64,000 bases of DNA from Pseudoruegeria sp. SHC-113 (GCF_025376885.1 NZ_JAHUBR010000001.1:1302001-1366000); one strand, 5' to 3'; counted from the stretch's first letter, positions 28,987 to 39,557 are shown. Translations and numbers: made by a program. Notes: generated by a model from the letters alone, not told the origin.

Positions 28987-29607
28987 TTGAAAGTCCTCGT
29001 CGCCGACGATCACGATCTCGTGCTGGACATGATGCGGATGCTGCTGACGTCCGAGCCTGACGTGGAGGTGGAAACGGCGGGCGATTTGGACGGCGCGATT
29101 GCAGTGATGGAGGCCGATGCCGGTTTCGACCTCGTGCTGCTGGATTTCAACATGCCGGGGATGGACGGGCTGGACGGGCTTGCCCGCGCGCTCGCGGCCG
29201 GGGGCGGCAGTCCCGTGGCCCTGATGAGCGGCGTGGCCAGCCGCGCGGTGGCGCAGGCGGCGCTGGACGCGGGCGCGGCCGGGTTCCTGCCCAAGACGAT
29301 GACGGCCAAATCCCTGATGAACGCCGCCCGCTTCATGGCCTCGGGCGAGAAATACGCGCCGGTGGATTTCATGACCTCCGAACCGGTAGACGGCGAAGGC
29401 CTGCCCACCGTGGCACAGGAGCTGACCCCGCGCGAAATGGAAGTGCTGGGCGGTGTCTGCCGTGGGCTCTCCAACAAGGAAATCGCGCTGGAGCTGGATC
29501 TGCAGGAGGTCACCATAAAGCTGCACATGAAAACGCTCTGTCGCAAGCTCGATGCCCGCAACCGCACCCACGCCGCGATGATCGCGCGCACGGCAGGGCT
29601 GTTCTGA
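28987..29607 (+). CDS. LuxR-family (NarL/FixJ) response regulator
   Basis: 206 aa from a TTG start at 28987, preceded by CGGAGA; there is no better ATG. The receiver domain MKVLVADDHDLVLDMM has phospho-acceptor Asp53 in LVLLDFNMPGMDG and the Lys in GFLPKTM. The C-terminal LuxR helix-turn-helix is LTPREMEVLGGVCRGLSNKE, IALELDLQEVTIKLHMKTLC. It is divergent from the kinase operon and a probable output partner. The TTG start may limit its expression. Confidence 0.9.
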   Translation: MKVLVADDHDLVLDMMRMLLTSEPDVEVETAGDLDGAIAVMEADAGFDLVLLDFNMPGMDGLDGLARALAAGGGSPVALMSGVASRAVAQAALDAGAAGFLPKTMTAKSLMNAARFMASGEKYAPVDFMTSEPVDGEGLPTVAQELTPREMEVLGGVCRGLSNKEIALELDLQEVTIKLHMKTLCRKLDARNRTHAAMIARTAGLF

Positions 29608-29697
29608 ACGGCGGCTGCGCTTCCGCCCTGCCGCCCCGGTCTTCCGCCAGAAACCCCTTGCCAAGCCCGCAGCCGTTTCGCAAAAGGGCGCTCAAGC

Positions 29698-29774
29698 GGT
29701 CCCTTAGCTCAACTGGATAGAGCAGCTGACTTCTAATCAGCAGGTTTGGGGTTCGAGTCCTCAAGGGATCGCCA
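29698..29774 (+). tRNA. tRNA-Arg (anticodon TCT)
   Basis: 77 nt with encoded CCA. Acceptor stem GGTCCCT/AGGGATC, D-stem GCTC/GAGC, anticodon stem GCTGA/TCAGC with loop CTTCTAA (anticodon TCT), T-stem with loop TTCGAGT. All arms pair, with one G-U each in the acceptor and T stems. Reads AGA and AGG codons, which are rare in this GC-rich genome. Confidence 0.97.
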
Positions 29775-29817
29775 ATTCTCAGGTGCGCACGAAGACCGAA
29801 ATGCAGCGGAAGGTGGC

Positions 29818-31431
29818 TCAGTACGGCGCATCCAAAGCGGCCAGAACGGCGGCGTCGCGGCCGTAGATGTCTTCGCGGAACTGCACCTTGCCGTTCTCGA
29901 CCCAGGCCGTCCAATAGGTGAGCATCACCGGCATGGGTACGGGCAGGTCCACGCGGGTGGTCTGCCCGCTGGCGAGGATCTCCTGCATCCGCGCCTCGCT
30001 CCAGCCCGGCGCGCCCTCCATCAGCTTCATGGCAAACTCGAAAGGCTCCTCCAGCCGCACGCAGCCCGAAGACAGATTGCGCTCGGCGCGGTCAAAGAGG
30101 CTGCGGTCGTCGGTGTCGTGCAGGTAGACGGCGTGTTTGTTGGGGAACATGAATTTCACGCGCCCCAGCGCGTTGCTGTCCCCCGGCTGCTGCACCAGCG
30201 TGACGGCAGGTGTACCGGACCAATCCACCGCGTAAGGATCGATCACCGTGCCCTCGCTGTTGCGCACCTGATAGTTGTTGCGCGTGAGGTAGCTCACATC
30301 GGCGCGGATCTTCTCGAGCTTGTCCTTCCGGAAGATCGACGCGGGCACCGTCCACGTCGGGTTGAACTCCATGTAGCGGATCGTGTCCTGAAAGACGGGC
30401 GTCTTGCGATAGGCGCTTCCGGTGATGGAGCGCGTTGTCCAGACGGTCTGACCACCCCGGATCAGGTATGTGCGTGCCCCGGCAATGTTCACCAGCACGG
30501 TGTCGGGCTTGGTAGTGCGGGCCAGCCAGCGCATGCGTTCAAGGCTGAGGCGGATCTGATCCACCCGCTCCGCGGCGGTGCGGTTGAGCGCGGTGAAGGT
30601 CTTGGGCCCCAGCACGCCGTCTGCCGCCAGCCCGTGGCGGCTCTGAAACTCCTCCACAGCCGTTTGCAGCGCGGCGTCATAGAGTGGGCTTGCCTCCTGC
30701 GGGCCGAAGTAATCGCCGCTGATCGCGAGGCGCTGGCGCAGAAGCGGCACGCGGGCGTCTTCCATGCCGGGTTTGAGCACAGGATCGGCGGGCACCTGAG
30801 GCCAGCCGCCGTCGGCTTCCAGTTCCCGGTAGCGGGCGAGCGCCATCACCAGTTGATCATATTGCGGATTGCGGATCTCGATCACGTCCATCAGCGCCCC
30901 GAAGCCGCCCGAGGCCAGCGCGTTGTTGAGCACCTCTGCCGGGTCGCGCTCGATCACGGGGCGGTCGAAGTTCCAGCCGCTGTGCAGCGTTTCAGCGTCG
31001 ACCTTGCCAAACACCGTGTGGTGGATCAGCCGCGCGGCGGCATCGGAGGCAGCGATCTCGAAAGCGGCTTTCTCGGCATCCCCGCCGGCTTTCGCGGCCT
31101 CATAGAGGCCAAGCAGCGCGGGGAGGTGAAAGTCTGCCGGGCGGAAACCCTGCAACAGCCCGCTGCCCAACTCGTTCAGCAGTCCCTGCGCCGCCGCGGC
31201 GTCGAGCCAGGCCGGGGCGAAATCGCGCTGATCGTAGAAGGTGGCGAGGAAGCTGCCCGAAACGATCGGCAACCCGGCGACCTGTGGGCTCTGGCTGTTG
31301 CTCACGGGCTGGGTGAGCTGTGCGATCTCGCTGGCCACATCCGCGCGCGCGGCGTTTGCGGGAAGCAGGCTGACCGCACAGGCGGCAAGGAGGCAGGGCA
31401 AGCGCAGGGCTTTGGAGAGGGGGCGGATCAT
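29818..31431 (-). CDS. Murein L,D-transpeptidase (YcbB/LdtD type)
   Basis: 537 aa from ATG 31431 (MIRPLSKALRLP); an upstream TTG at 31473 is less likely. Signal peptide (LLAACAVSLLPANAARAD), an N-terminal scaffold domain, a peptidoglycan-binding PGBD-1 motif (AVEEFQSRHGLAADGVLGPK) and the YkuD catalytic domain with VKFMFPNKHAVYLHDTDD and the Cys in RNLSSGCVRLEEP. Forms 3-3 crosslinks or attaches lipoproteins in the periplasm. A second, short L,D-transpeptidase lies 480 bp away. Confidence 0.92.
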   Translation of the reverse strand: MIRPLSKALRLPCLLAACAVSLLPANAARADVASEIAQLTQPVSNSQSPQVAGLPIVSGSFLATFYDQRDFAPAWLDAAAAQGLLNELGSGLLQGFRPADFHLPALLGLYEAAKAGGDAEKAAFEIAASDAAARLIHHTVFGKVDAETLHSGWNFDRPVIERDPAEVLNNALASGGFGALMDVIEIRNPQYDQLVMALARYRELEADGGWPQVPADPVLKPGMEDARVPLLRQRLAISGDYFGPQEASPLYDAALQTAVEEFQSRHGLAADGVLGPKTFTALNRTAAERVDQIRLSLERMRWLARTTKPDTVLVNIAGARTYLIRGGQTVWTTRSITGSAYRKTPVFQDTIRYMEFNPTWTVPASIFRKDKLEKIRADVSYLTRNNYQVRNSEGTVIDPYAVDWSGTPAVTLVQQPGDSNALGRVKFMFPNKHAVYLHDTDDRSLFDRAERNLSSGCVRLEEPFEFAMKLMEGAPGWSEARMQEILASGQTTRVDLPVPMPVMLTYWTAWVENGKVQFREDIYGRDAAVLAALDAPY

Positions 31432-31549
31432 GACGGGCTGCTCGCTTTTGCTTGTTTTGCCGCAGTTGACCAACTGTGCTTGGCGCTGTCAAATCACGGA
31501 CGATAGTTCTGCGCGCCCGCAGGTAGTGCGCCACCGCGCCTATACGAAG

Positions 31550-31567
31550 GGATAGGTGCGCCTATCC
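31550..31567. promoter_or_regulatory. Perfect palindrome GGATAGGTGCGCCTATCC, possible operator
   Basis: GGATAGG and CCTATCC flank TGCG. The direct repeat GCGCCTAT at 31536 and 31558 (22 bp apart) overlaps it. It lies about 120 bp upstream of the long L,D-transpeptidase start, so it may be its operator. Confidence 0.45.
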
Positions 31568-31843
31568 GATAGATCCGCCCCCCATATGCTTCGGCGAGAT
31601 TGAACGATTGTCCAACCTCGTTGATGGTAAGAACAGGCGCTGGCAGCGTTGCCTGGGGATGAAGAAGCAGCGCGCCACGCAAAGTGCAAGGCAAGAGCCG
31701 CTGCCAATTCCAAAAGGGGAAGCCGCGTTCAACAGCGGCGGGAAGGGGCAGGCTCCGGGCGGTTCGCAAGGGTCGTCAACGTTCAAGCCGGCTTCTTCGG
31801 AAGCACTGCATGGCTGGCAGAAATCTCGGCCAGCCCCGGGTCT

Positions 31844-31876
31844 GGGGGAGCTGTACACACGGCTCCCCCGTTTTCT
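31844..31876 (+). terminator. Orphan plus-strand Rho-independent terminator
   Basis: Stem GGGGGAGC / GCTCCCCC with a 10-nt loop, followed by GTTTTCTTTT. No plus-strand gene lies upstream; the flanking genes are both on the minus strand. Confidence 0.8.
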
Positions 31877-31911
31877 TTTCCGCGTTAAGCTTTTCGCCGT
31901 GTCGTCTTGGA

Positions 31912-32490
31912 TCAGAGCACCGTAACGACCGTGCCCACCGGCACATTGTCGTAGAGGTGGATCACATGCGAGTTCAGCATGCGAATGCAGCCGTTGGACA
32001 CAGAGCGCCCGATGGAGCTAGGCTGGGTCGTGCCGTGGATGGCGTAGAACGTGTTGACCCCGTTCTGAAACAGGTAGAGCGCACGGGCGCCGAGCGGGTT
32101 GCCGGGGCCGCCGGGCTGTACCTCGTCATTGTCGGCAAAGCGTCCGTAGGTCTGGGGATCGCGCTCGATCATTTCCTGCGTCGGGCGCCATGTGGGCCAT
32201 TCCTTCTTCACGTCGATCGTCGCGCGGCCCTTGAACGCAAGCCCCGCGCGGCCCACGCCAACGCCGTAGCGCACGGCTTTCTGGGGCTCCACCACGTGGT
32301 AGAGGAAATGGGTCTGCGGCACGATCAGGATCTGCCCCGGGGCATAGTCCTTCTTGATCGTCACATATTGCGGTTTGAACTGCTCGGGCAGCACAAACGG
32401 CTGTTTCTGGCCAGTGTTTTGGCCCAGAGCCGGAGCTGTGAGCGCGGCCGAACTGGCCAGCGTGGCGGCTAGGAATGTACGTCTCTTCAT
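31912..32490 (-). CDS. Short L,D-transpeptidase (YkuD domain), probable Tat substrate
   Basis: 192 aa from ATG 32490; a GTG at 32499 would add three residues. The N-terminus MKRRTFLAATLASSAALTAP has RR-x-F-L and suggests Tat export. YkuD domain with IHGTTQPSSIGRSVSNGCIR: the His and catalytic Cys are intact. An ErfK/YbiS-like enzyme without a peptidoglycan-binding module. It acts in the periplasm on tetrapeptide stems. Monocistronic. Confidence 0.9.
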   Translation of the reverse strand: MKRRTFLAATLASSAALTAPALGQNTGQKQPFVLPEQFKPQYVTIKKDYAPGQILIVPQTHFLYHVVEPQKAVRYGVGVGRAGLAFKGRATIDVKKEWPTWRPTQEMIERDPQTYGRFADNDEVQPGGPGNPLGARALYLFQNGVNTFYAIHGTTQPSSIGRSVSNGCIRMLNSHVIHLYDNVPVGTVVTVL

Positions 32491-32661
32491 CTTGATCACT
32501 CGTCTTTACAACGCTGTATGGCGGAATGGTGACGTATCGGGCGCGGGCCTGTCAATTCCGCCCGACCTGCGCGCGATGCCCCGTTTCCCCTGTGCAGCAG
32601 GCCCGCCGGGCGCTATTGCTTGGCCATAAGGCGGCAGAGCAGGGCAAGGGAAAACGGGCGT

Positions 32662-33372
32662 ATGGCGGATCTGGAAAGCTGGATCAGGCGCGAGAAGGTG
32701 CAGATGGGGGCCGGGCAGGTGGCCTATGGCACCAATTTCTTGCCCGACATGCGTTGCCTTTACGTGGAGACGCCCAAGGTCGCCTGTTCCACGATCAAGG
32801 GCAGCCTGCAGGCCATCGTCGCACGCGATCAGGCGCGGGATTTCGGCAATGTGCACCAGCGGCGCAACTCGCCCTTGCTGAGCTTCGCCGATGTGCCAGA
32901 CGTGGACGCCGCGCTGGCGCATCCGGGGCTGTTTCGCTTCTGTTTCGTGCGCCACCCCTACACGCGCACCCTGTCGGCCTGGAAGGACAAGATCGCCGGC
33001 GGGCCCTCGCGTCAGCGCCGGGCTTTCCTGAAGACCATGGGGCAAGACCCAGACTCTGAAGCGGAAATCCCGTTTGAAGCCTTCCTCGAAGTATTGCAGG
33101 AGCAGAAACCGAAGCAGATGAACCCCCATTGGCGGCCGCAGGCGGCGCAGGTGATGCTGGGCGCGGTGACCTATGATTTCATCGGCCGGTTCGAGCGGTT
33201 CGACGCCGATTTCGCCTATGCGCTGGGCCGTGCCGGGGGCGATGTGGTGGAGACGATCCGGCCCCATTCCACCGGGGCCGCTGCCGATCAGCCAGAACTC
33301 ACGCCACGGGCGCGGCAGTTGATACAAGCCATTTTCGCGGCGGATTTCACAGCCTTCGGCTACGCGCCCTGA
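32662..33372 (+). CDS. Sulfotransferase family 2 (HNK-1/carbohydrate type) protein
   Basis: 236 aa from ATG 32662; the frame begins at a TTG at 32620 with no ribosome site. The PAPS 5'-phosphosulfate loop is visible as YVETPKVACSTIKGSL and the 3'-phosphate loop as FCFVRHPYTRTLSAWKDKI, the standard pair for Sulfotransfer_2. No signal peptide, so it would act in the cytosol on an unknown (perhaps polysaccharide) acceptor. The stop is 7 bp from the stop of the convergent 2OG oxygenase gene. Confidence 0.87.
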   Translation: MADLESWIRREKVQMGAGQVAYGTNFLPDMRCLYVETPKVACSTIKGSLQAIVARDQARDFGNVHQRRNSPLLSFADVPDVDAALAHPGLFRFCFVRHPYTRTLSAWKDKIAGGPSRQRRAFLKTMGQDPDSEAEIPFEAFLEVLQEQKPKQMNPHWRPQAAQVMLGAVTYDFIGRFERFDADFAYALGRAGGDVVETIRPHSTGAAADQPELTPRARQLIQAIFAADFTAFGYAP

Positions 33373-33379
33373 ACCGGGG

Positions 33380-34030
33380 TCAGAGTGGCCTCTGGCTGAG
33401 GTTGAAGCTGATCACCACCCGTTCCGCGCTGCCGTCTTTGCTGAGCGCGAGGTTGGGCGCGACGCTGTGCATGAGCCAGCTGGGAAACAACAGCATCCGC
33501 CCCGGCACCGGCTCATAGCTCACCTGCGGGCGGGCGATGTCGGGGCGTTCGCCCTCATAGTGCATCGGCTGCATCATCGCCGCCGCGCGCGGATCGGTGA
33601 ACTGGATCCGACCGCTGCCCTCCGGTGCCTGCACATAGTAGGCGCCGCTCCAGTGGCTGCCGGGGTGCAGATGGCTCTGGTTGTAACTGCCCGGCGCGTT
33701 GACGATGGCCCACATGCTGGTGATCGCCAGCCGGTGGCGCGTGCTGTAGCCGTTGTGCGTTGAGACGGCTGCGGCGAAACCCTCTACATGCTCCACGAGC
33801 GGGGCGAAGGCCGGGTTGTCCTGCAGGTCCACCGCGCTGTGCCAGCCGCCGAGCGCGCGCAGGTTGGAGCGCTCCAATCCGCGCGTGTCGGCCTCGAACA
33901 GGGTTTTGATCTCAAAAAGCAGCCCCGCGTTGAGCAGGGCGCAGCTTTGCGCCGGGATCTGGCTGGAGAAGACCTGCGTCGCAAAATGCCTGTCTTCAAT
34001 CAGAGCGGTGCCGCTTCTCGGATCATGCAT
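33380..34030 (-). CDS. Putative 2-oxoglutarate/Fe(II)-dependent oxygenase (TIGR02466-like)
   Basis: 216 aa from ATG 34030 with GGGAGG 7 bp upstream; the long upstream frame is not coding. The C-terminal jelly-roll has MWAIVNAPGSYNQSHLHPGS, HWSGAYYVQAPEGSGRIQF, FPSWLMHSV with the distal His, and RVVISFNL with the 2OG-binding Arg. This is the layout of the TIGR02466 putative hydroxylases. Substrate unknown. The gene ends almost touching the sulfotransferase gene. Confidence 0.8.
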   Translation of the reverse strand: MHDPRSGTALIEDRHFATQVFSSQIPAQSCALLNAGLLFEIKTLFEADTRGLERSNLRALGGWHSAVDLQDNPAFAPLVEHVEGFAAAVSTHNGYSTRHRLAITSMWAIVNAPGSYNQSHLHPGSHWSGAYYVQAPEGSGRIQFTDPRAAAMMQPMHYEGERPDIARPQVSYEPVPGRMLLFPSWLMHSVAPNLALSKDGSAERVVISFNLSQRPL

Positions 34031-34201
34031 GGTTTGCCTCCCGCGTGCCGCTTCACATGGCCGCCATTGAACACCGTGGTGCGGCGCGGTGGCAAGCCTG
34101 TGGAGGAGGCTGGTTGCCCTTGGGGAAAAGAGTTTTTCCAGAAAGCAGGATAGTGTGGTAACGTCGTCTCTTCTTTTGAAACGATTTTTTTGAGGCCCTT
34201 G

Positions 34202-34606
34202 ATGACACATTCTCTGCCCAAACGCCTCCTGTGTGGGACGGCCTTTGCTGCCCTGCTGGCACCCGGCGCGGCCCTTGCCGACCCGACCGCCTCTATCAAC
34301 CTGACCTGGGTTTTCGGGGAGGGCTTCGCCATCGGTGTGAAAGGGTTCTCCAACGATGAAAGCGGCGAGGCGGCTGCGACCATCGGTGTGGATTATGTCT
34401 TTTCCGCCCAACAGTTCCGCCCCAATGTCGGTGTGGCCTACATAGACGACGATTGGTTCGTGGGCCTTGATATCGGCGTCTTCGGAACCGACTTCTCCGG
34501 CGCGAACTTCGGCATCGGTGTCGGGCCGATCGACAGCGATGACGGATCATCCCCAGGCGGGCCTGGCCCCGGGGGCAGCGATCCCGGCGAGGGCGGCGAC
34601 AGCTAA
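34202..34606 (+). CDS. Secreted protein with beta-rich core and acidic Gly/Pro tail
   Basis: 134 aa. Signal peptide (LLCGTAFAALLAPGAALAD), then alternating beta-strand-like segments (SINLTWVFGEGFAIGVKGFS, ATIGVDYVFS, FVGLDIGVFG) and a low-complexity end (GSSPGGPGPGGSDPGEGGDS). Strands with alternating residues suggest a small outer-membrane barrel or adhesin fragment, but the length covers only about 6 strands. TTGAGG precedes the start. I recognise no family. A bidirectional terminator follows. Confidence 0.65.
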   Translation: MTHSLPKRLLCGTAFAALLAPGAALADPTASINLTWVFGEGFAIGVKGFSNDESGEAAATIGVDYVFSAQQFRPNVGVAYIDDDWFVGLDIGVFGTDFSGANFGIGVGPIDSDDGSSPGGPGPGGSDPGEGGDS

Positions 34607-34616
34607 TCACAATGAA

Positions 34617-34642
34617 AAAAGGCGGGCCATGGCCCGCCTTTT
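34617..34642. terminator. Bidirectional terminator between convergent genes
   Basis: Stem GGCGGGCC / GGCCCGCC with a 2-nt apex, flanked by A-run on the left and T-run on the right, so it can serve both the secreted-protein gene and ettA. Confidence 0.88.
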
Positions 34643-34662
34643 CTGCCTGAAGTTTGAGCGGC

Positions 34663-36318
<1,656 letters not shown>

Positions 36319-36458
36319 GAAACGGCCCTTTCGCATGAGAATTGCGGATTGGCCCGCTTTTTAGGCGGCAGGGGCGCGCGGGACAATGGCAAATCCGCCC
36401 CCACTGGACATTCGCCCCACCCGCCACCTAGGGTGCGGCGCAGCAAGGAAAGGTGAAG

Positions 36459-37058
36459 ATGCGCACAGGCTTTCCCATGGCGGGGCAGGGCCAGAAGATC
36501 GGCCTTCTGGGGGGATCGTTCGATCCGCCCCATGCGGGGCATCTGCATATCTCCAAGGCCGCGCTCACGCGGTTCGGGCTGGATCAGGTCTGGTGGCTTG
36601 TCTCGCCGGGCAATCCGCTGAAGGCGCGCGGGCCTGCGCCGCTGGAAAAGCGCATGGCGGCCTGCCGGGCGCTGGTGGATCATCCGCGCATCAAGATCAC
36701 CGATTTCGAGGCCCGTGTCGGCACGCGCTACACGGCCCAAACGCTGGGCGCGCTGTTTCGCAATTACCCGGACGTGGATTTCATCTGGCTGATGGGGGCG
36801 GACAATCTGGCCAGCTTCCACCGATGGGATCGCTGGGTGTCGATCATGGCGAGCCTGCCCGTCGGCGTGATCGCGCGCCCCGGGGATCGGATCTCGGCGC
36901 GGCTGTCACCGGCGGCCAACCGCTTCCGGCAGGCCCAGTTGCGCGGGCGGGACAGTCACTTCCTGCCTTGGGCCACGCCCCCGGCCTGGTGTTTCATCAA
37001 CGTGCCGATGGTGGATGTATCGTCGACCGCGATCCGGGCGAAAGGGGCGTGGGGCTAG
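36459..37058 (+). CDS. nadD: Nicotinate-nucleotide adenylyltransferase
   Basis: 199 aa from ATG 36459, with AGGAAAGG upstream. The nucleotidyltransferase motif [18 protein letters not shown], then [18 protein letters not shown] and the C-terminal [10 protein letters not shown] are diagnostic. Adenylates nicotinate mononucleotide in NAD synthesis, cytosolic. The last 62 bp overlap, antisense, the end of the EamA gene. Confidence 0.95.
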   Translation: MRTGFPMAGQGQKIGLLGGSFDPPHAGHLHISKAALTRFGLDQVWWLVSPGNPLKARGPAPLEKRMAACRALVDHPRIKITDFEARVGTRYTAQTLGALFRNYPDVDFIWLMGADNLASFHRWDRWVSIMASLPVGVIARPGDRISARLSPAANRFRQAQLRGRDSHFLPWATPPAWCFINVPMVDVSSTAIRAKGAWG

Positions 37059-37884
37059 GGCGCAGCCAGAGGCCTGCGAGGCCTGATACGATCAGCAGGC
37101 CAAGGCCGGCGAGCGCGAATGTATCGGGCAGATCGCCGAACAGGGCAAAGCCAAGCACCGTGGCTGCGACAAGCTGGAAATAGACGAAGGGCGCAAGCCG
37201 CGTGGCCGGGGCCATGCGGTAGACGACGACCAGCAGCAGGTTTCCAGCCATGCTCGCCAGCGCCGAAAGTAGCGCAAGCGCCGCGACGGGGGCGCTCGCT
37301 TGGGGAAGATGCGCCAGTCCCACAGGGGCCAACACCAGCGCGCCGATGAGCAGTTGCGAAAACAGCAGCCCGCGCGGGCGCGCGACGCTTGCGAGCCAGC
37401 GGTTTGCGGTGAGGAAGGCTCCGTAGAAACAGCCCGCCAGCAGCGCAAAGCCAAGGCCCTCGCGCATGCCAAAGCCCGGTTTCACCACGAGCAGCACGCC
37501 AAGGAAGCCCACCGACAGCATGGAAATCCTCGCGGCCTCGGGGCGCTCTTTTAGCAGCCAGACCGACAAGGCATAGGAGATCGCGGGGCCGATGAAGAAG
37601 GCGCCGAAGACATTGGGCAGAGGCTCTGTCGCGAGAGCGGTCAGGATGCTGCAGATGCCGCCCACGATCAGCAGCCCCCGCAGCCAGATGCGCCAGTCCG
37701 CAAGCAGGGCGGGGGTGAAAGCGGAGCCGAGGAAGGGCAGCATCGCCAGCGCGCCGAGCGCAAAGCGGCTCCAGGCCACGAACCAGGGGCTCGCCCCGTG
37801 CTGGGAGATCAGCAGCTTGCCCGCGCTGTCGCCCAGCGGGATCAGGGACATGGCCAGGAGCATGAGGAGGGCGGCGCGGATCAT
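36997..37884 (-). CDS. EamA-family (DMT superfamily) transporter
   Basis: 295 aa with about ten membrane helices in two EamA repeats ([38 protein letters not shown]; second repeat [34 protein letters not shown]). Probable inner-membrane exporter of metabolites; substrate unknown. Its C-terminal ~20 residues ([20 protein letters not shown]) are encoded antisense to the end of nadD. Confidence 0.87.
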   Translation of the reverse strand: MIRAALLMLLAMSLIPLGDSAGKLLISQHGASPWFVAWSRFALGALAMLPFLGSAFTPALLADWRIWLRGLLIVGGICSILTALATEPLPNVFGAFFIGPAISYALSVWLLKERPEAARISMLSVGFLGVLLVVKPGFGMREGLGFALLAGCFYGAFLTANRWLASVARPRGLLFSQLLIGALVLAPVGLAHLPQASAPVAALALLSALASMAGNLLLVVVYRMAPATRLAPFVYFQLVAATVLGFALFGDLPDTFALAGLGLLIVSGLAGLWLRPSPTPLSPGSRSTIHPPSAR

Positions 37885-37971
37885 GGCGCGACGCTAGCCT
37901 GCGCCTTGGGCAAAGAAAAGTGATCAATGCGGGCTTGCAGGGCAGGGGCGGGCTGGCGTTTACTCCGCCCC

Positions 37972-39465
37972 ATGAGCCACCCGATTTCCCGCCGTTTCTT
38001 CCTTGGTGCCGCGCTGTCGGGCGTTGCAACGCAAGCCTTTGCCAATGCGCCGGTCACGAGCCTGCGCCCGTTGCCGCGTGGAAGCGCGCCCGGGGCCGGG
38101 TTGGTGCCGAGCGCGGAAGCCCTGATCAAGGCGTCCAAGATTGGCGGCGAGGTTGGTTTCATGGCGCTGGACAGCGCCACGGGCGAGGTTTTGGAGGTCC
38201 ACAAGCCGCTGTTGGCGCTGCCCCCGGCGAGTGTCGCCAAATCGCTCACCGCGCTCTATGCGCTGGACGCCTTGGGGGCGGAGCACCGGTTCCGCACGCA
38301 GGTGCTTGCGACGGGGCCGCTGGAGGGCGGGCGGCTGGCGGGCGATCTGATCCTCGCGGGCGGCGGCGATCCGCTGCTGAACACCGACGATCTGGGCGTT
38401 CTGGTGGATGCGTTGAAAGCGGCCGGCCTGCGCGAGGTGGCGGGGGCGTTCTACGTCTACTCCGGCGCGCTGCCCTTCGTGCCGCGGATCGATGCCGGCC
38501 AGCCCGATCATCTGGGCTACAACCCGGCGGTGTGCGGGCTGAACCTGAATTTCAACCGCGTGCATTTCGAATGGAAGCGCGCAGGCGGCAGCTATGCTGT
38601 ATCGATGGATGCGCGCGCCAAGCGTTATAACCCCGCGGTTTCCATTGCCAAGATGCGCGTGGTGGATCGCAACGCGCCGATCTACACCTATGCCGCGCAA
38701 GGCAGCGAAGATCACTGGACGGTGGCGCGCGGTGCGCTCGGCAATGGCGGCGCGCGCTGGCTGCCGGTGCGCAGCCCGGCGCTTTATGCGGGCGAGGTGT
38801 TTCGCACCATCGCGGCCTCGCAAGGGCTGAAGCTTGCGGAAGCGGCCCCGCTCGACGCCCTGCCTGCGGGAACGGTTGCGCTGGCCGAGCAGGCGGGCGC
38901 ACCGCTGCAGGACGTGCTGCGCGGGATGCTGAAGTATTCGACCAACATCACGGCGGAAAGCGCCGGACTGGCGGCCAGCGTGGCACGCGGTGCCGCGCCT
39001 GCGGATCTGGTGCAGAGCGCGGCGGCGATGTCGAGCTGGCTGAACGCAGGCCTTGGCGCGCGTCATGCGGCGCTGGTGGATCACTCGGGGCTGGGCGATG
39101 CCTCGCGCATCTCCGCGCGCGACATGGTGAAGGCGATGCAGAACGCGCCCGCGGGCCAGCTGCGCCCGCTGCTGAAGGAGATCCCGATCCGCACCGAAAG
39201 AAACGAGATCATCAAGGGCCACCCCGTCCGCATCGAGGCCAAGACGGGCACGCTCAATTTCGTCTCCGCATTGGCGGGCTATGCGACGACGCGCAAAGGG
39301 CGCGATCTGACCTTCGCGATCTTCACCGCCGATCTGAACCGCCGCGACGCGATCCCGCTGGAAGCGCGCGAGCGGCCCGAGGGCGGGCGCGAATGGGCGC
39401 GGCGCTCCCGGCGGCTGCAACAGGCGCTGATCTTGCGCTGGGCGACGATCTACGACACCGCCTGA
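37972..39465 (+). CDS. dacB: D-alanyl-D-alanine carboxypeptidase/endopeptidase (PBP4 type)
   Basis: 497 aa from ATG 37972. The N-terminus MSHPISRRFFLGAALSG carries a twin-arginine motif (SRRFFLG), so Tat export is likely. Penicillin-binding motifs are complete: SVAK (Ser87, Lys90), STN (323-325) and KTG (424-426). Class C PBP (S13 family) with the usual inserted domain between the first two motifs. It trims or cleaves peptidoglycan cross-links in the periplasm. There is little Shine-Dalgarno sequence before the start. Confidence 0.92.
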   Translation: MSHPISRRFFLGAALSGVATQAFANAPVTSLRPLPRGSAPGAGLVPSAEALIKASKIGGEVGFMALDSATGEVLEVHKPLLALPPASVAKSLTALYALDALGAEHRFRTQVLATGPLEGGRLAGDLILAGGGDPLLNTDDLGVLVDALKAAGLREVAGAFYVYSGALPFVPRIDAGQPDHLGYNPAVCGLNLNFNRVHFEWKRAGGSYAVSMDARAKRYNPAVSIAKMRVVDRNAPIYTYAAQGSEDHWTVARGALGNGGARWLPVRSPALYAGEVFRTIAASQGLKLAEAAPLDALPAGTVALAEQAGAPLQDVLRGMLKYSTNITAESAGLAASVARGAAPADLVQSAAAMSSWLNAGLGARHAALVDHSGLGDASRISARDMVKAMQNAPAGQLRPLLKEIPIRTERNEIIKGHPVRIEAKTGTLNFVSALAGYATTRKGRDLTFAIFTADLNRRDAIPLEARERPEGGREWARRSRRLQQALILRWATIYDTA

Positions 39466-39557
39466 GCGCAGGCTTGGCTTGGCTTTCCCTAGGCTTTCCC
39501 CTAGGCGAAGCCCGCGAAAGCTGCCAAGCTTGATCCATCCAAGAGGGAGGATCATCG

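Larger units (their letters stand above)
31432..31911. other. 480-bp gene-free stretch between two L,D-transpeptidase genes
   Basis: No convincing ORF on either strand. It holds the promoter side of the upstream transpeptidase, a perfect 18-bp palindrome (31550-31567), and a plus-strand terminator (31844-31876) that no annotated plus-strand gene explains. A small RNA ending at that terminator is possible. Confidence 0.6.

Noticed and set aside
29698-29774. tRNA-Arg as integration site of a mobile element
   Set aside because: No integrase, no repeated 3' tRNA fragment and no compositional change nearby.
31560-31880. tmRNA, SRP RNA or RNase P RNA in the long gene-free gap
   Set aside because: None of the conserved cores of these RNAs is visible; only a terminator and a palindrome can be supported.
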